From contig CAZMOL010000012.1 in the NCBI GenBank assembly GCA_964568045.1, forward strand, positions 1 through 27,835: a DNA stretch of 27,835 bases, in the 5' to 3' direction. How positions within the stretch are numbered: the stretch's first letter is position 1; each line of letters opens with the position of its first letter. The DNA comes from CAZDDA01 sp964568045 (lineage in GTDB: Bacteria; Bipolaricaulota; Bipolaricaulia; UBA7950; UBA9294). A program made the position numbers and the translations under genes. This document shows, in pieces, positions 16,108-22,690 of this stretch. The notes beneath the pieces were generated by a model, which was not told the DNA's origin, searched no databases, and saw nothing but the letters and a program-made list of their open reading frames with translations.

Positions 16108-17016
16108 GTGCAAGTGTTTACAGATGACCAACGGGTTTGTGTATTGAGCATCAAAAGCGAGATCATGCGATCGGCGGGAGCGTATCTGCGGCAACAGGGG
16201 TTCATCGAGATCCTTCCAGTGATCCTCTCACCGATTACCGATCCGCTTCATCACGAGACGTACGGTGGGTCGATCGACTACTACGGCCAACCCTACCAGC
16301 TGACAAAGAGCATGATTCTGCACAAGCAGATTTCTCTGCGGACCGTCCCGCGCGTTTTCTGTTTCTCACCGAACGTTCGTATGGAGCCGGCGGAGCGTGC
16401 TACTCTGGGACGGTACCTTGCCGAATTCGTTCAGTTGGATCTCGAGGTTCGGGAAGCAACGCGGGACGGGATCATGGAAATCGGAGAGGGGCTTTTCGTT
16501 GCGATCCTCCAAGGCATTATGGAAAACTGTGTCCGGGAACTGGATGCGCTGCATCGAACACTGGCCATTCCGAAGACCCCGTTTGAGCGGATCACCTACC
16601 AAAATGCACAACAGCGATTTGGAAGGCTATTTGACGATGCCCTCTCTAAGTCTCTGTCGGAGCCGACTTGGGTGATCGACTTCCCGCGGGAGGTGCGAGA
16701 GTTCTACGATCGCGAAGACCCGTCGCGGCCGGGGACACTGCTCGACATGGATCTGGTGTACCCGGAGGGCTACGGTGAGGCGTTATCCGGTGGGGAGAGG
16801 GAGTACGCGCTTTCGCATATTCAGCGCCGGATCGAGCAGGACAAACTTGATCCGCAACGATTTCGACAGTACCTCGATGTGGTCGAGGATGGGATCGTGC
16901 CGTCGGCAGGGTTTGGCATCGGAATCGAGCGGCTGACGCGCTATATATGCGGGCTCGATAGCGTGGGAGATGCGCGGCTCTTCGCCAAGCTGCCAGGGGT
17001 GGTTGGATCGATCTAG
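16108..17016 (+). CDS. Archaeal-type asparagine synthetase A (AsnRS paralogue)
   Basis: A 302-residue class II aminoacyl-tRNA synthetase core without the N-terminal OB-fold anticodon domain of full AsnRS/AspRS (about 430 residues). Motif 2 is FCFSPNVRMEPAERATLGRYLAEFVQLDLE, and motif 3 is the C-terminal GFGIGIERLTRYICG. FSPNVRxEPxER resembles the Pyrococcus AS-AR enzyme, known to make asparagine from aspartate, ammonia and ATP rather than charge tRNA. LTKSMILHKQ matches the Asp-binding region of AsnRS/AspRS. The start is GTG 16108, after GGAGAGGAGAG. Asparagine synthesis is the best call. A tRNA-free ligase of another amino acid or an orphan paralogue is possible. Confidence 0.8.
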   Translation: MQVFTDDQRVCVLSIKSEIMRSAGAYLRQQGFIEILPVILSPITDPLHHETYGGSIDYYGQPYQLTKSMILHKQISLRTVPRVFCFSPNVRMEPAERATLGRYLAEFVQLDLEVREATRDGIMEIGEGLFVAILQGIMENCVRELDALHRTLAIPKTPFERITYQNAQQRFGRLFDDALSKSLSEPTWVIDFPREVREFYDREDPSRPGTLLDMDLVYPEGYGEALSGGEREYALSHIQRRIEQDKLDPQRFRQYLDVVEDGIVPSAGFGIGIERLTRYICGLDSVGDARLFAKLPGVVGSI

Positions 17017-17093
17017 GGTACGAACGCCGTTCGATGTGAGCTCAGTAGAAGTCTCCTCTGCAAGCCGATTGAGGCAACGGATCGTATGTCAGG

Positions 17094-17122
17094 TTGACCG
17101 CACCATCGGTCCGGTCTAGACT
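17094..17122 (+). promoter_or_regulatory. Promoter of the 83-aa and ferritin-like genes
   Basis: TTGACC at 17094-17099 and TAGACT at 17117-17122 with a 17-base spacer. The predicted start is near 17129, about 50 bases before the ATG at 17181. Confidence 0.5.
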
Positions 17123-17180
17123 GGCTTTGGGCAAAGCTCTGTGTGATATCCGAGCTACATCGACCACGGGAGGCCACAGC

Positions 17181-17432
17181 ATGAATTACAGTGTCAATAC
17201 GAAACTCTCTAGCGAACAGGTTGTCGCCGCGGCGTTGAAGCACTTCGGCGAGGGAGGTGTCGGGTTGGACGTGACCGGTCAAGGGGCCGATTGCGTGAGC
17301 TTCGAAGGAGGAGGCGGACACGTCGAGATAACCGTCTATGAGAAAGAAGGCGGAAAACGCTCTGAGGTGGGCATCCTGACCCGAGAGTGGGATTACCAGG
17401 TCAAGGAGTTCATGGGACAGATTAAGGGCTGA
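17181..17432 (+). CDS. Small conserved-looking protein of unknown function
   Basis: An 83-residue acidic protein starting MNYSVNTKLSSEQVV. I do not recognise a family. It has a helix-like first third (SSEQVVAAALKHFGEGGVG), a Gly-rich turn (SFEGGGGHVEITVYEKEGG) and a C-terminal helix (REWDYQVKEFMGQIKG). The beta-rich middle with HVEITVYEKE suggests a small alpha/beta fold, perhaps a dimer. The start at ATG 17181 follows GGGAGG by seven bases, so the longer open frame is rejected. The ferritin-like gene begins 48 bases downstream, so the two may form a stress-related pair; this is an inference from spacing only. Confidence 0.75.
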   Translation: MNYSVNTKLSSEQVVAAALKHFGEGGVGLDVTGQGADCVSFEGGGGHVEITVYEKEGGKRSEVGILTREWDYQVKEFMGQIKG

Positions 17433-17480
17433 AACAGCGATTGAAGCAGTCTCACAGAATCACGAAGAGGGAGAGACAAG

Positions 17481-17921
17481 ATGAATGATACACTCAAAGA
17501 GGCGCTCGATTTCGCGACAACCAAGGAGAAAGAAGCCGAGGAGTTCTACCGAACCTGGTCCAGCCAAGCATCGGACCCGGCGGTCAAGAAGGTGTTTTCC
17601 GAACTGGCCGAAACCGAACGCGGGCACGCCGAGGAGCTGTCCCGAATTGCCCCCGAGGATCTCATTGCGCAAGGAGCCGCCCCGTCGGATTTTCGGATTT
17701 CTGACTACCTTGTCGAGGTAGAACCTCAACCCGGTATGAGCCTTCAGGACGCCCTCATTCTCGCGATGAAACGTGAAGAGGCTTCGGTGGCGCTCTACGA
17801 ACGGCTCAGCCAATTGGGAGGCAACGCGCAGTCGCTGTTTGCCGCTTTGGCGCAGGAGGAACGCCGTCACAAGCGTCTCCTTGAGGCAGAGTACGACGAC
17901 GTTGTGTTAGCCGAGAACTGA
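17481..17921 (+). CDS. Ferritin-like/rubrerythrin-type di-iron protein
   Basis: A 146-residue four-helix protein with two ExxH-type iron-binding sites: EKEAEEFY near residues 16-23, ETERGHAEEL near 44-53, REEASVALYE near 98-107, and EERRHKRLLE near 127-136. This is the rubrerythrin-like ferritin fold (DUF2202/YciE-style proteins are related) without a C-terminal rubredoxin domain. The usual role is peroxide reduction or iron handling in anaerobes and microaerophiles. Strong ribosome site GAGGGAGAG upstream of the ATG. It is co-oriented with the 83-aa gene and convergent with the S9 peptidase gene. Confidence 0.88.
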   Translation: MNDTLKEALDFATTKEKEAEEFYRTWSSQASDPAVKKVFSELAETERGHAEELSRIAPEDLIAQGAAPSDFRISDYLVEVEPQPGMSLQDALILAMKREEASVALYERLSQLGGNAQSLFAALAQEERRHKRLLEAEYDDVVLAEN

Positions 17922-18011
17922 GCCGTCCCGCTTACAGTTCCTGACTGGCCGTACATGGTCTGCAGGGATGAGAGTCATTGCCCTGCCGCAGCCAGGCTTC
18001 GGCACCGTGCT

Positions 18012-20036
18012 TCAGGCGGGCTTGTCTTTTAAGTACCGGTCGAACCACCTCAGGATATGGTTGAGCCTAGCAATGCGACGGTCTGTGCGGCCCTGCCGCG
18101 ACAGGCCGTGTGGTTCATCGGGAAACCGGACCAACTCCGTCTCCACCCCCAGCCGCTTCAACGCGACGAAGATCTGTTCGCCCTGCTCGATGGCACAACG
18201 CAGATCCTGTTCGCTGTGGATGACCAGGGTGGGGGTTTTCGCATTGGCGATGTGCTTCATCGGTGATTGGCGCCAGTAGTTGTCGAGGTCCCCCCACGGG
18301 GGTACGTCTCCGAATTCCGTCTGAAATGCCCAGTTGAAGTCGCTTGAGCCGTACATGCTGACGAGGTTGCTCACGGAGCGCTGTGTCACCGCCGCCTTGA
18401 AGCGATCGGTTTGGCCGATGATCCAATTCGTCATGTAGCCGCCGTAGCTTCCTCCGGTGACACCCATTCGATCCGCGTCGATGTACGGTTTCGCCGCGAC
18501 GAAGTCGGTCCCGGCCATCAGATCGTCATAATCGACCGTTCCCCAGTTGTTGTCGATCGCCTTGGAGTGCTCCTCCCCGTATCCCTGCCCGCCACGAGGG
18601 TTGCAGAAGTAGACGACGTAGCCGTGGGCGGCCAGGAAGTAGAACTCGTGCATGAAGAAGTTTCCGTACTGCACACGTGGCCCGCCGTGGATCTCGAGGA
18701 CGGCGGGATAGACCATCGAGGGATCGAAATCCGGTGGCTTGAGAATCCAGCCCTGCAAATCGTTTTCTGCGGCCCCTTTGAACCACACTTCCTCTATCTC
18801 TCCGAGATCGATTTCCCGCAGGAGGTCTTCGTTGACGCGTGTCAGCACCCGGGCACGGCCGGTGGACATCTCGCGGTGCCACACCTGGCCTGGATCCTTC
18901 ATGTCTGCACGGAAGTAGATCATGTTGTTCTGGCTGGTATCGAGGGAGAACATTCCTACAATCCCCTGTTCGGCGATGACGTCGTTGACCTCGACGGCAT
19001 CGCCATCAACGGACACCGACTTCAGCACCGTGTTCCCGTGGTGGGCCACCTGAAAGAAGATCGTCTTTCCATCGAATGACCAGGTCGGAGGCACCTGGGG
19101 AGGGCTTCCCATGTCGTTGATCGTCCATGCGGACGCATTGAAGTCGTAATCTGCGGTGAGATTGCGTGCCGCACCGTCTCCGCTTGATGGAACGATCCAC
19201 AGCCGCGTTTGCTTCCAATCCTGGCCTTTTCCTTCGTGGCCGAAGTAGGCCAGCCAGGCTCCATCCACAGAGAAGCTCGGACTCCATTTTGGTCCCACCG
19301 GGGTCGAGATCTTCTTCATCTCGCCACCGGCAGCGGGAATCGTATAGAGATCCACTGCATCGGGATCGAGATCCGGATCCTTGGTGCGATTGGAGCACAG
19401 CGCGATCGTCTTTCCATCGGGTGACCACGCAGGATCCCATTCATCGTAGATCTCTGCCTCAGTAAGTTGCATCGTGTTTCCGGTACGGACATCGATCATC
19501 AGCAAGTGCCAACGCGCTGTGGGCAGGAAGCCCACGGCATCCTCTTTAAAGAAGACGCGGGTGATGTGGCGACAGACAACACCCAGCTTCTTCTTGTCTT
19601 CATCCTTTTCCCTGTCGATCTCCTCGGGATCCTTTGCGCGAAACTGCAGCAGGAGACGCTTTCCATCGGGTGACCATTCGAACGCTTCGATCGTACCCTT
19701 GAGATCGGTCAGTCGCCGCGCCTCCCCGCCGCCAACGGGAACCAGATAGATCTGTGGCTGTTTTTCGTCCGTACGGTTGGACAGAAACGCTATCTGAGTT
19801 CCGTCCGGTGAGAAACGCGGTCGTGTGTCCGCTTGATCCCCGCGAGTGAACTGGCGGGCCTCGCCGCCCTGCGTCGGTACAACCCATAGATTGGCGTACT
19901 TCTTCTCCTTTTCTTGCTCAACTCGGTGTTGGCAGAAAACTGCGAGCTTTCCATCCGGTGAAATCTGTGGTTCTGAGATCAGTGCAAACCGGTAAAGATC
20001 CTCCGCGGTGATACGCCGCGCATTCCCTTCAGCCAT
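18012..20036 (-). CDS. S9 family prolyl oligopeptidase / acylaminoacyl-peptidase
   Basis: A 674-residue serine peptidase that trims peptides, probably cytoplasmic because there is no signal peptide. The N-terminal two thirds is a beta-propeller with repeated SPDGK-type motifs (SPDGKLAVF, SPDGTQIAFLSNR, SPDGKRLLLQFR, SPDGKTIALCSNR, SVDGAWLAYFG, SFDGKTIFFQ). The C-terminal third is an alpha/beta hydrolase: nucleophile in GGSYGGYMTNW (Ser about 529), acid in VIHSEQDLRC (Asp about 612) and His in FPDEPHGLSR (about 642). NPRGGQGYGE is the usual oxyanion-side motif. The ATG has GGAGGTAGC just upstream. It is a single-gene unit, convergent with the ferritin-like gene. Confidence 0.93.
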   Translation of the reverse strand: MAEGNARRITAEDLYRFALISEPQISPDGKLAVFCQHRVEQEKEKKYANLWVVPTQGGEARQFTRGDQADTRPRFSPDGTQIAFLSNRTDEKQPQIYLVPVGGGEARRLTDLKGTIEAFEWSPDGKRLLLQFRAKDPEEIDREKDEDKKKLGVVCRHITRVFFKEDAVGFLPTARWHLLMIDVRTGNTMQLTEAEIYDEWDPAWSPDGKTIALCSNRTKDPDLDPDAVDLYTIPAAGGEMKKISTPVGPKWSPSFSVDGAWLAYFGHEGKGQDWKQTRLWIVPSSGDGAARNLTADYDFNASAWTINDMGSPPQVPPTWSFDGKTIFFQVAHHGNTVLKSVSVDGDAVEVNDVIAEQGIVGMFSLDTSQNNMIYFRADMKDPGQVWHREMSTGRARVLTRVNEDLLREIDLGEIEEVWFKGAAENDLQGWILKPPDFDPSMVYPAVLEIHGGPRVQYGNFFMHEFYFLAAHGYVVYFCNPRGGQGYGEEHSKAIDNNWGTVDYDDLMAGTDFVAAKPYIDADRMGVTGGSYGGYMTNWIIGQTDRFKAAVTQRSVSNLVSMYGSSDFNWAFQTEFGDVPPWGDLDNYWRQSPMKHIANAKTPTLVIHSEQDLRCAIEQGEQIFVALKRLGVETELVRFPDEPHGLSRQGRTDRRIARLNHILRWFDRYLKDKPA

Positions 20037-20262
20037 GCTACCTCCATTCTAGAGTCATTGAGCCGCAGTAGCCTGTGAAAGCCTGTACGAGATTGCTTGC
20101 CTGACTATTCTAAAGAAACAGCACGGTTTGCTCCAGTTTCGAGGATTTATCCGCAAGTGCGTACCACACGACCTGCAAAATCTCTGCTATCCGCTTTGCA
20201 CATCAAACCTGTTCTGCCAGGATTGGCCCATGTGCGGCACTTCGCATTTTCTCTTAAATGTG

Positions 20263-20287
20263 GTAAAGTAAGTTTACTATTTAGTAA
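20263..20287. promoter_or_regulatory. Inverted-repeat operator candidate before the small RHH gene
   Basis: Two overlapping inverted repeats: GTAAA-gtaag-TTTAC at 20263-20277 and TTACT-attt-AGTAA at 20274-20287. They sit 17 bases before the start codon and overlap a possible -10 (TAAAGT at 20264-20269). This is a typical position for autorepression by a ribbon-helix-helix protein. Confidence 0.45.
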
Positions 20288-20303
20288 TGAGGGGGTGAAT
20301 TGC

Positions 20304-20477
20304 ATGGCCAACAAAAAGGTCCGACCCACGTTCTCTATCTACATTCCCAAGAAGGCGGAAGAGAAGAAGCCGGTCGAGCGCCTGATGCGTTTGAGCAAGA
20401 AGCGCGACCGCTCCATCAACTACCTCGTTGTAGAGGCGATCCTACAGTACCTCGACAAGGAAGAGAGAAAGAAGTAG
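20304..20477 (+). CDS. Small basic ribbon-helix-helix-like protein
   Basis: A 57-residue, strongly basic protein. The first part, RPTFSIYIPKKAEE, looks like the DNA-contacting beta strand of CopG/Arc proteins. ERLMRLSKKRDRSINYLVVEAILQYLDKEERKK gives the two helices with the INYLVVEAI signature. A good ribosome site (GAGGGGGTG) is six bases before ATG 20304, so the long upstream extension of the frame is rejected. There is no toxin gene beside it, so an orphan antitoxin or small autoregulated DNA-binding protein is likely. Confidence 0.72.
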   Translation: MANKKVRPTFSIYIPKKAEEKKPVERLMRLSKKRDRSINYLVVEAILQYLDKEERKK

Positions 20478-20548
20478 TCTTGTAGCCTTCGCCGCTGGTT
20501 GACCGCCTGATTGGGAAGAACCAAGTTCGGTTCCGTGGCGACCACGTT

Positions 20549-20569
20549 CCAGCTTTGTAAAAAAGCTGG
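20549..20569. repeat. AT-richer hairpin overlapping the terminator
   Basis: CCAGCTTT (20549-20556) and AAAGCTGG (20562-20569) form a perfect 8-bp stem with a five-base loop. It is mutually exclusive with the adjacent 12-bp stem because it shares the bases 20565-20569. Confidence 0.6.
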
Positions 20570-20605
20570 GAGGGTATGCACACGGGGACGCGTTACCCTC
20601 CCAGC
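20559..20605 (-). terminator. Strong intrinsic terminator, minus strand
   Basis: GCTGGGAGGGTA (20565-20576) and TACCCTCCCAGC (20594-20605) form a perfect 12-bp GC-rich stem with a 17-base loop. Read on the minus strand the stem is followed at once by six T (20564-20559), an ideal intrinsic terminator. No intact minus-strand gene lies within 1 kb upstream of it. On the plus strand the T-run is poor (TGTTTT, several bases away), though weak bidirectional use for the RHH gene is possible. Confidence 0.85.
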
Positions 20606-20618
20606 ATGGGTGTTTTCC

Positions 20619-20835
20619 CTAACGTTCTTGCCTTTCAGTCAGAATTAGGTTAAACTGAGTGGTCAAGAGTTTCGTATCCATACCTGCTTTGAGTGCTTGC
20701 CGAATCGCACGGCACAGATGTTTGCGCGCGCTTTTGTTTCATCGCACGTTTGTATCTACGACGGTATTCCTACTCCGCCAGCAATTCCTTGCACTTGAGT
20801 TGCGGTAATCGCTCCGTTTCGTATGAGGTGAGCAC
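20619..20835 (-). pseudogene. Remnant of a short gene before the terminator
   Basis: On the minus strand AAGGAG (about 20848-20843) is followed after seven bases by GTG 20835 and a protein-like frame, LTSYETERLPQLKCKELLAE. A TAG at 20772-20770 interrupts it. The frame goes on as EYRRRYKRAMKQKRA, then shifts by one base in the GCGCGCGC run near 20730 and continues as RAIRQALKAGMDTKLLTTQF, then NLILTERQER and a TAG at 20621-20619, 13 bases before the terminator stem. The layout (ribosome site, about 72 codons, terminator) suggests a gene disabled by one stop and one slip. A competing frame through 20975-20765 also reads protein-like, so the assignment is uncertain. Product unknown. Confidence 0.35.
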
Positions 20836-20850
20836 TGTCTGTCTCCTTAG

Positions 20851-21029
20851 CAACTTTCACGGTTGAGGACGCTTTTGCGTCTTCACCTACGAGGTCGCCG
20901 GCTTCCAAGCGCTAAGCGGCGGCCTCGTCTTTCCCACCAACCTTCCGAAGCATGTGTCATGGTCCTACCTCCTCATCAACCCCGCACGTGCGTGCGGTCC
21001 CGGGGAAAAGCGTCAACGTCCGCTTTCCC
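20851..21029. ncRNA. Candidate structured RNA, consecutive hairpins
   Basis: Successive stems: CAAC/GTTG (20851-20865), GAGGACGC/GCGTCTTC with TTTT loop (20865-20884), a 12-bp stem ACGAGGTCGCCG/CGGCGGCCTCGT (20889-20900 with 20917-20928), CCGCACG-TG-CGTGCGG (20982-20997) and GGGAAAAGCG/CGCTTTCCC (21003-21029). Two of the stems keep G-U pairs when read as plus-strand RNA but would have A-C mismatches as minus-strand RNA. This favours a plus-sense RNA, while the nearby terminator is minus-sense. A remnant of a mobile element with RNA structure (IscB-type omega RNA or group II intron end) is possible; no such protein gene is intact here. Confidence 0.35.
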
Positions 21030-21629
21030 TGTTCGCCATACTGCCGTGCCTGATATTGAGCGTCGATCGCTCGCGATGTAACACCCATCCAATCGATCGG
21101 TTCTGCCCGGCAAAACCGCTTTTGGCCCGTGCCGTGACATTCCAAGGCACACGTCAATCCTGGTTTTTGGATTCTCCGCGCGAGCGGCCGATGTTGAACG
21201 CGGGTCTAGAAGCTAGTGCCTGGACCCTTGCTGTGCCGTTGTGACGGACAGGGGAGTCAACGACAACTTGATCTCTTGTCTTTGGTTGGTATGTGGACAG
21301 CCGAACCTGTTCTATCGTCTGTCAGGCGCTGACCACTTCAGGACAGGCTTTAACAGCAAGTTTGTCCGAGGCGTGGCCGCACGCATCCAGAAAAGCTTAG
21401 ATCTTCGTTCATCGGTCGCGCCTCCTTCGCGTAGTAGTTCAAACTCACCTTCCAACCCGCACCAACGGGTTGGCCCTAGTTGTGAAGAGCTGTTAAGCGA
21501 TATCATACGGACCCATCAACGGAGTGCAAGTGTCATCAAACCCGTTGACTGAAGCTCTCAACCAATGAGGAATACAAACATCAGGGCAACGTCGTTCTCA
21601 GGCGAACAACTGACATTTCACCAGTGCGC
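21030..21629. other. Gene-poor stretch between the hairpin block and the nitroreductase gene
   Basis: No convincing gene in 600 bases. Short frames exist on both strands (for example 20957-21157 minus, with RAIDAQYQARQYGEQGKRTL) but none has a supported start plus a recognisable product. Inverted repeats continue: CAAAA/TTTTG around 21111-21125 and a perfect 8-bp stem CCAACCCG-caccaa-CGGGTTGG at about 21452-21473. It may be part of the same decayed element as 20.6-21.0 kb. Confidence 0.4.
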
Positions 21630-22142
21630 CTACGTCCACCGATCGGCGTGCACACGGGAGGCGTCGAAGCGTTCCGCGGGAGGCTTCTCCTCATCCGGGT
21701 GCCCAATGGCGATTAAGCAGAAGGGGAAGACGCCCTGGGGGATGCCCAGGAGCTCCCGGAGCGGGCGCACACGTTCTTCGTTCGGGTACACGCCGCACCA
21801 GACTGCACCGAGGTTGTTTGCGTGCGCGGCGAGGAGCAGGTTCTCGGCGGCGGCGGCGCAATCCTGCGGCCAGTAGGCCCTATACTTCACCGACCGTTCG
21901 TCTCCACATACGACAATCGCCACCGGCGCTTCCTTCACCATCTGAGCGTAGGGGTGCAGCTTGGGAATCTCATCGAGGATCTCGCGGTCGCGAATCACGA
22001 CGAAGTGCCACGGCTGTTGGTTTCCCGCTGACGGAGCGGCCATTGCTGCTTCAAGCAGCATCGTGATCGCCTCGTCCGAAACCGCCTCTTTGGTGTATTT
22101 TCGGATGCTGCGTCGCGTCAGTAACAAATCGGTCGCGTCCAT
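21630..22142 (-). CDS. Nitroreductase family FMN-dependent oxidoreductase
   Basis: A 170-residue member of the nitroreductase family, flavoenzymes that use FMN and NAD(P)H. Signs are the FMN-phosphate segment LLLTRRSIRKYTKEAVSDE, PSAGNQQPWHFVVI, AAAAENLLLAAHANNLGAVWCGVYPNEERV, and LLGIPQGVFPFCLIAIGHPDE, followed by the usual EKPPAERFD-type end. Length is short but complete for this subgroup. ATG 22142 is preceded by AGGAGG four bases away; the longer frame to 22508 has no support. It is divergent from the lipoprotein gene. The substrate cannot be told from sequence. Confidence 0.92.
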   Translation of the reverse strand: MDATDLLLTRRSIRKYTKEAVSDEAITMLLEAAMAAPSAGNQQPWHFVVIRDREILDEIPKLHPYAQMVKEAPVAIVVCGDERSVKYRAYWPQDCAAAAENLLLAAHANNLGAVWCGVYPNEERVRPLRELLGIPQGVFPFCLIAIGHPDEEKPPAERFDASRVHADRWT

Positions 22143-22246
22143 TTGTCCTCCTTCGTGCTCGCGGGCTATCCTCATTTTGCCATTGCCCGGATTCCGGGAC
22201 AAACGATGCGCCTGCACTCTGGGTTGTGGTTGGATGGAGGTGAACG

Positions 22247-22681
22247 ATGAGACGTGCAAGGATGATCGGGATTGCCGGCGTCCTTGGGGGACTTCTGGTT
22301 CTCTGCTCGTGCCAGATGGGAACGCTCGTTTCGGCGGGCAAGCAGCGGGTGACGTTCGCTCTGGTGATCGACACGCGTGCCTACAACGGCAAGGCCGTCT
22401 TTGCCGATGTGCTGGACGACGTTGGTGGTGCGCTGATCGAGACCGTCTCCGCAGTTCTCGAGAGCTATCCCAATATAGCTCACCAGGCGTGGGCCAGGCT
22501 GACCACACTTGAGCAAATCGACACCAACCGCCGCTACTTCCTCGACTTCTTCATCGACATCGACGACAGCGGCGATGAATCGAGCGGCGATCTGGCAGGG
22601 ATTCAACACTTTGAGGTCATGCCCAACGCCGTGTGGAGCGAGACCAAATACTTCGCGAGCGAGCTTGGCCTCGTTTTCTAG
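22247..22681 (+). CDS. Putative lipoprotein
   Basis: A 144-residue protein with an N-terminal signal (RRARMIGIAGVLGGLLVLCSC). The Cys of LCSC near residue 22 fits a lipobox, though the Cys at -2 is unusual. The mature part begins QMGTLVSAGKQRVTF and holds ALVIDTRAYNGKAVFADVLDD and a very acidic stretch FFIDIDDSGDESSGD, possibly a metal-binding or linker loop. No family recognised. A ribosome site GGAGGTGAACG precedes the ATG. It ends nine bases from the convergent kelch gene. Confidence 0.7.
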   Translation: MRRARMIGIAGVLGGLLVLCSCQMGTLVSAGKQRVTFALVIDTRAYNGKAVFADVLDDVGGALIETVSAVLESYPNIAHQAWARLTTLEQIDTNRRYFLDFFIDIDDSGDESSGDLAGIQHFEVMPNAVWSETKYFASELGLVF

Positions 22682-22690
22682 AAGCTGTGC

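Noticed and set aside
15886..16108. T-box riboswitch before the asparagine synthetase gene
   Set aside because: The conserved T-box sequence (AGGGTGG-ACCGCG type) and a terminator with T-run are missing.
20770..20772. TAG decoded as pyrrolysine in the short minus-strand frame
   Set aside because: There is also a frameshift downstream, no pyl genes are seen, and other genes here use TAG as an ordinary stop (for example plsY context and the Asn leader).
20954..21010. Intact group II intron domain V on the minus strand
   Set aside because: Only a 7-bp hairpin and a downstream GATGAGGAGG resemblance are present; the AGC triad, the bulge and a reverse transcriptase gene are absent.
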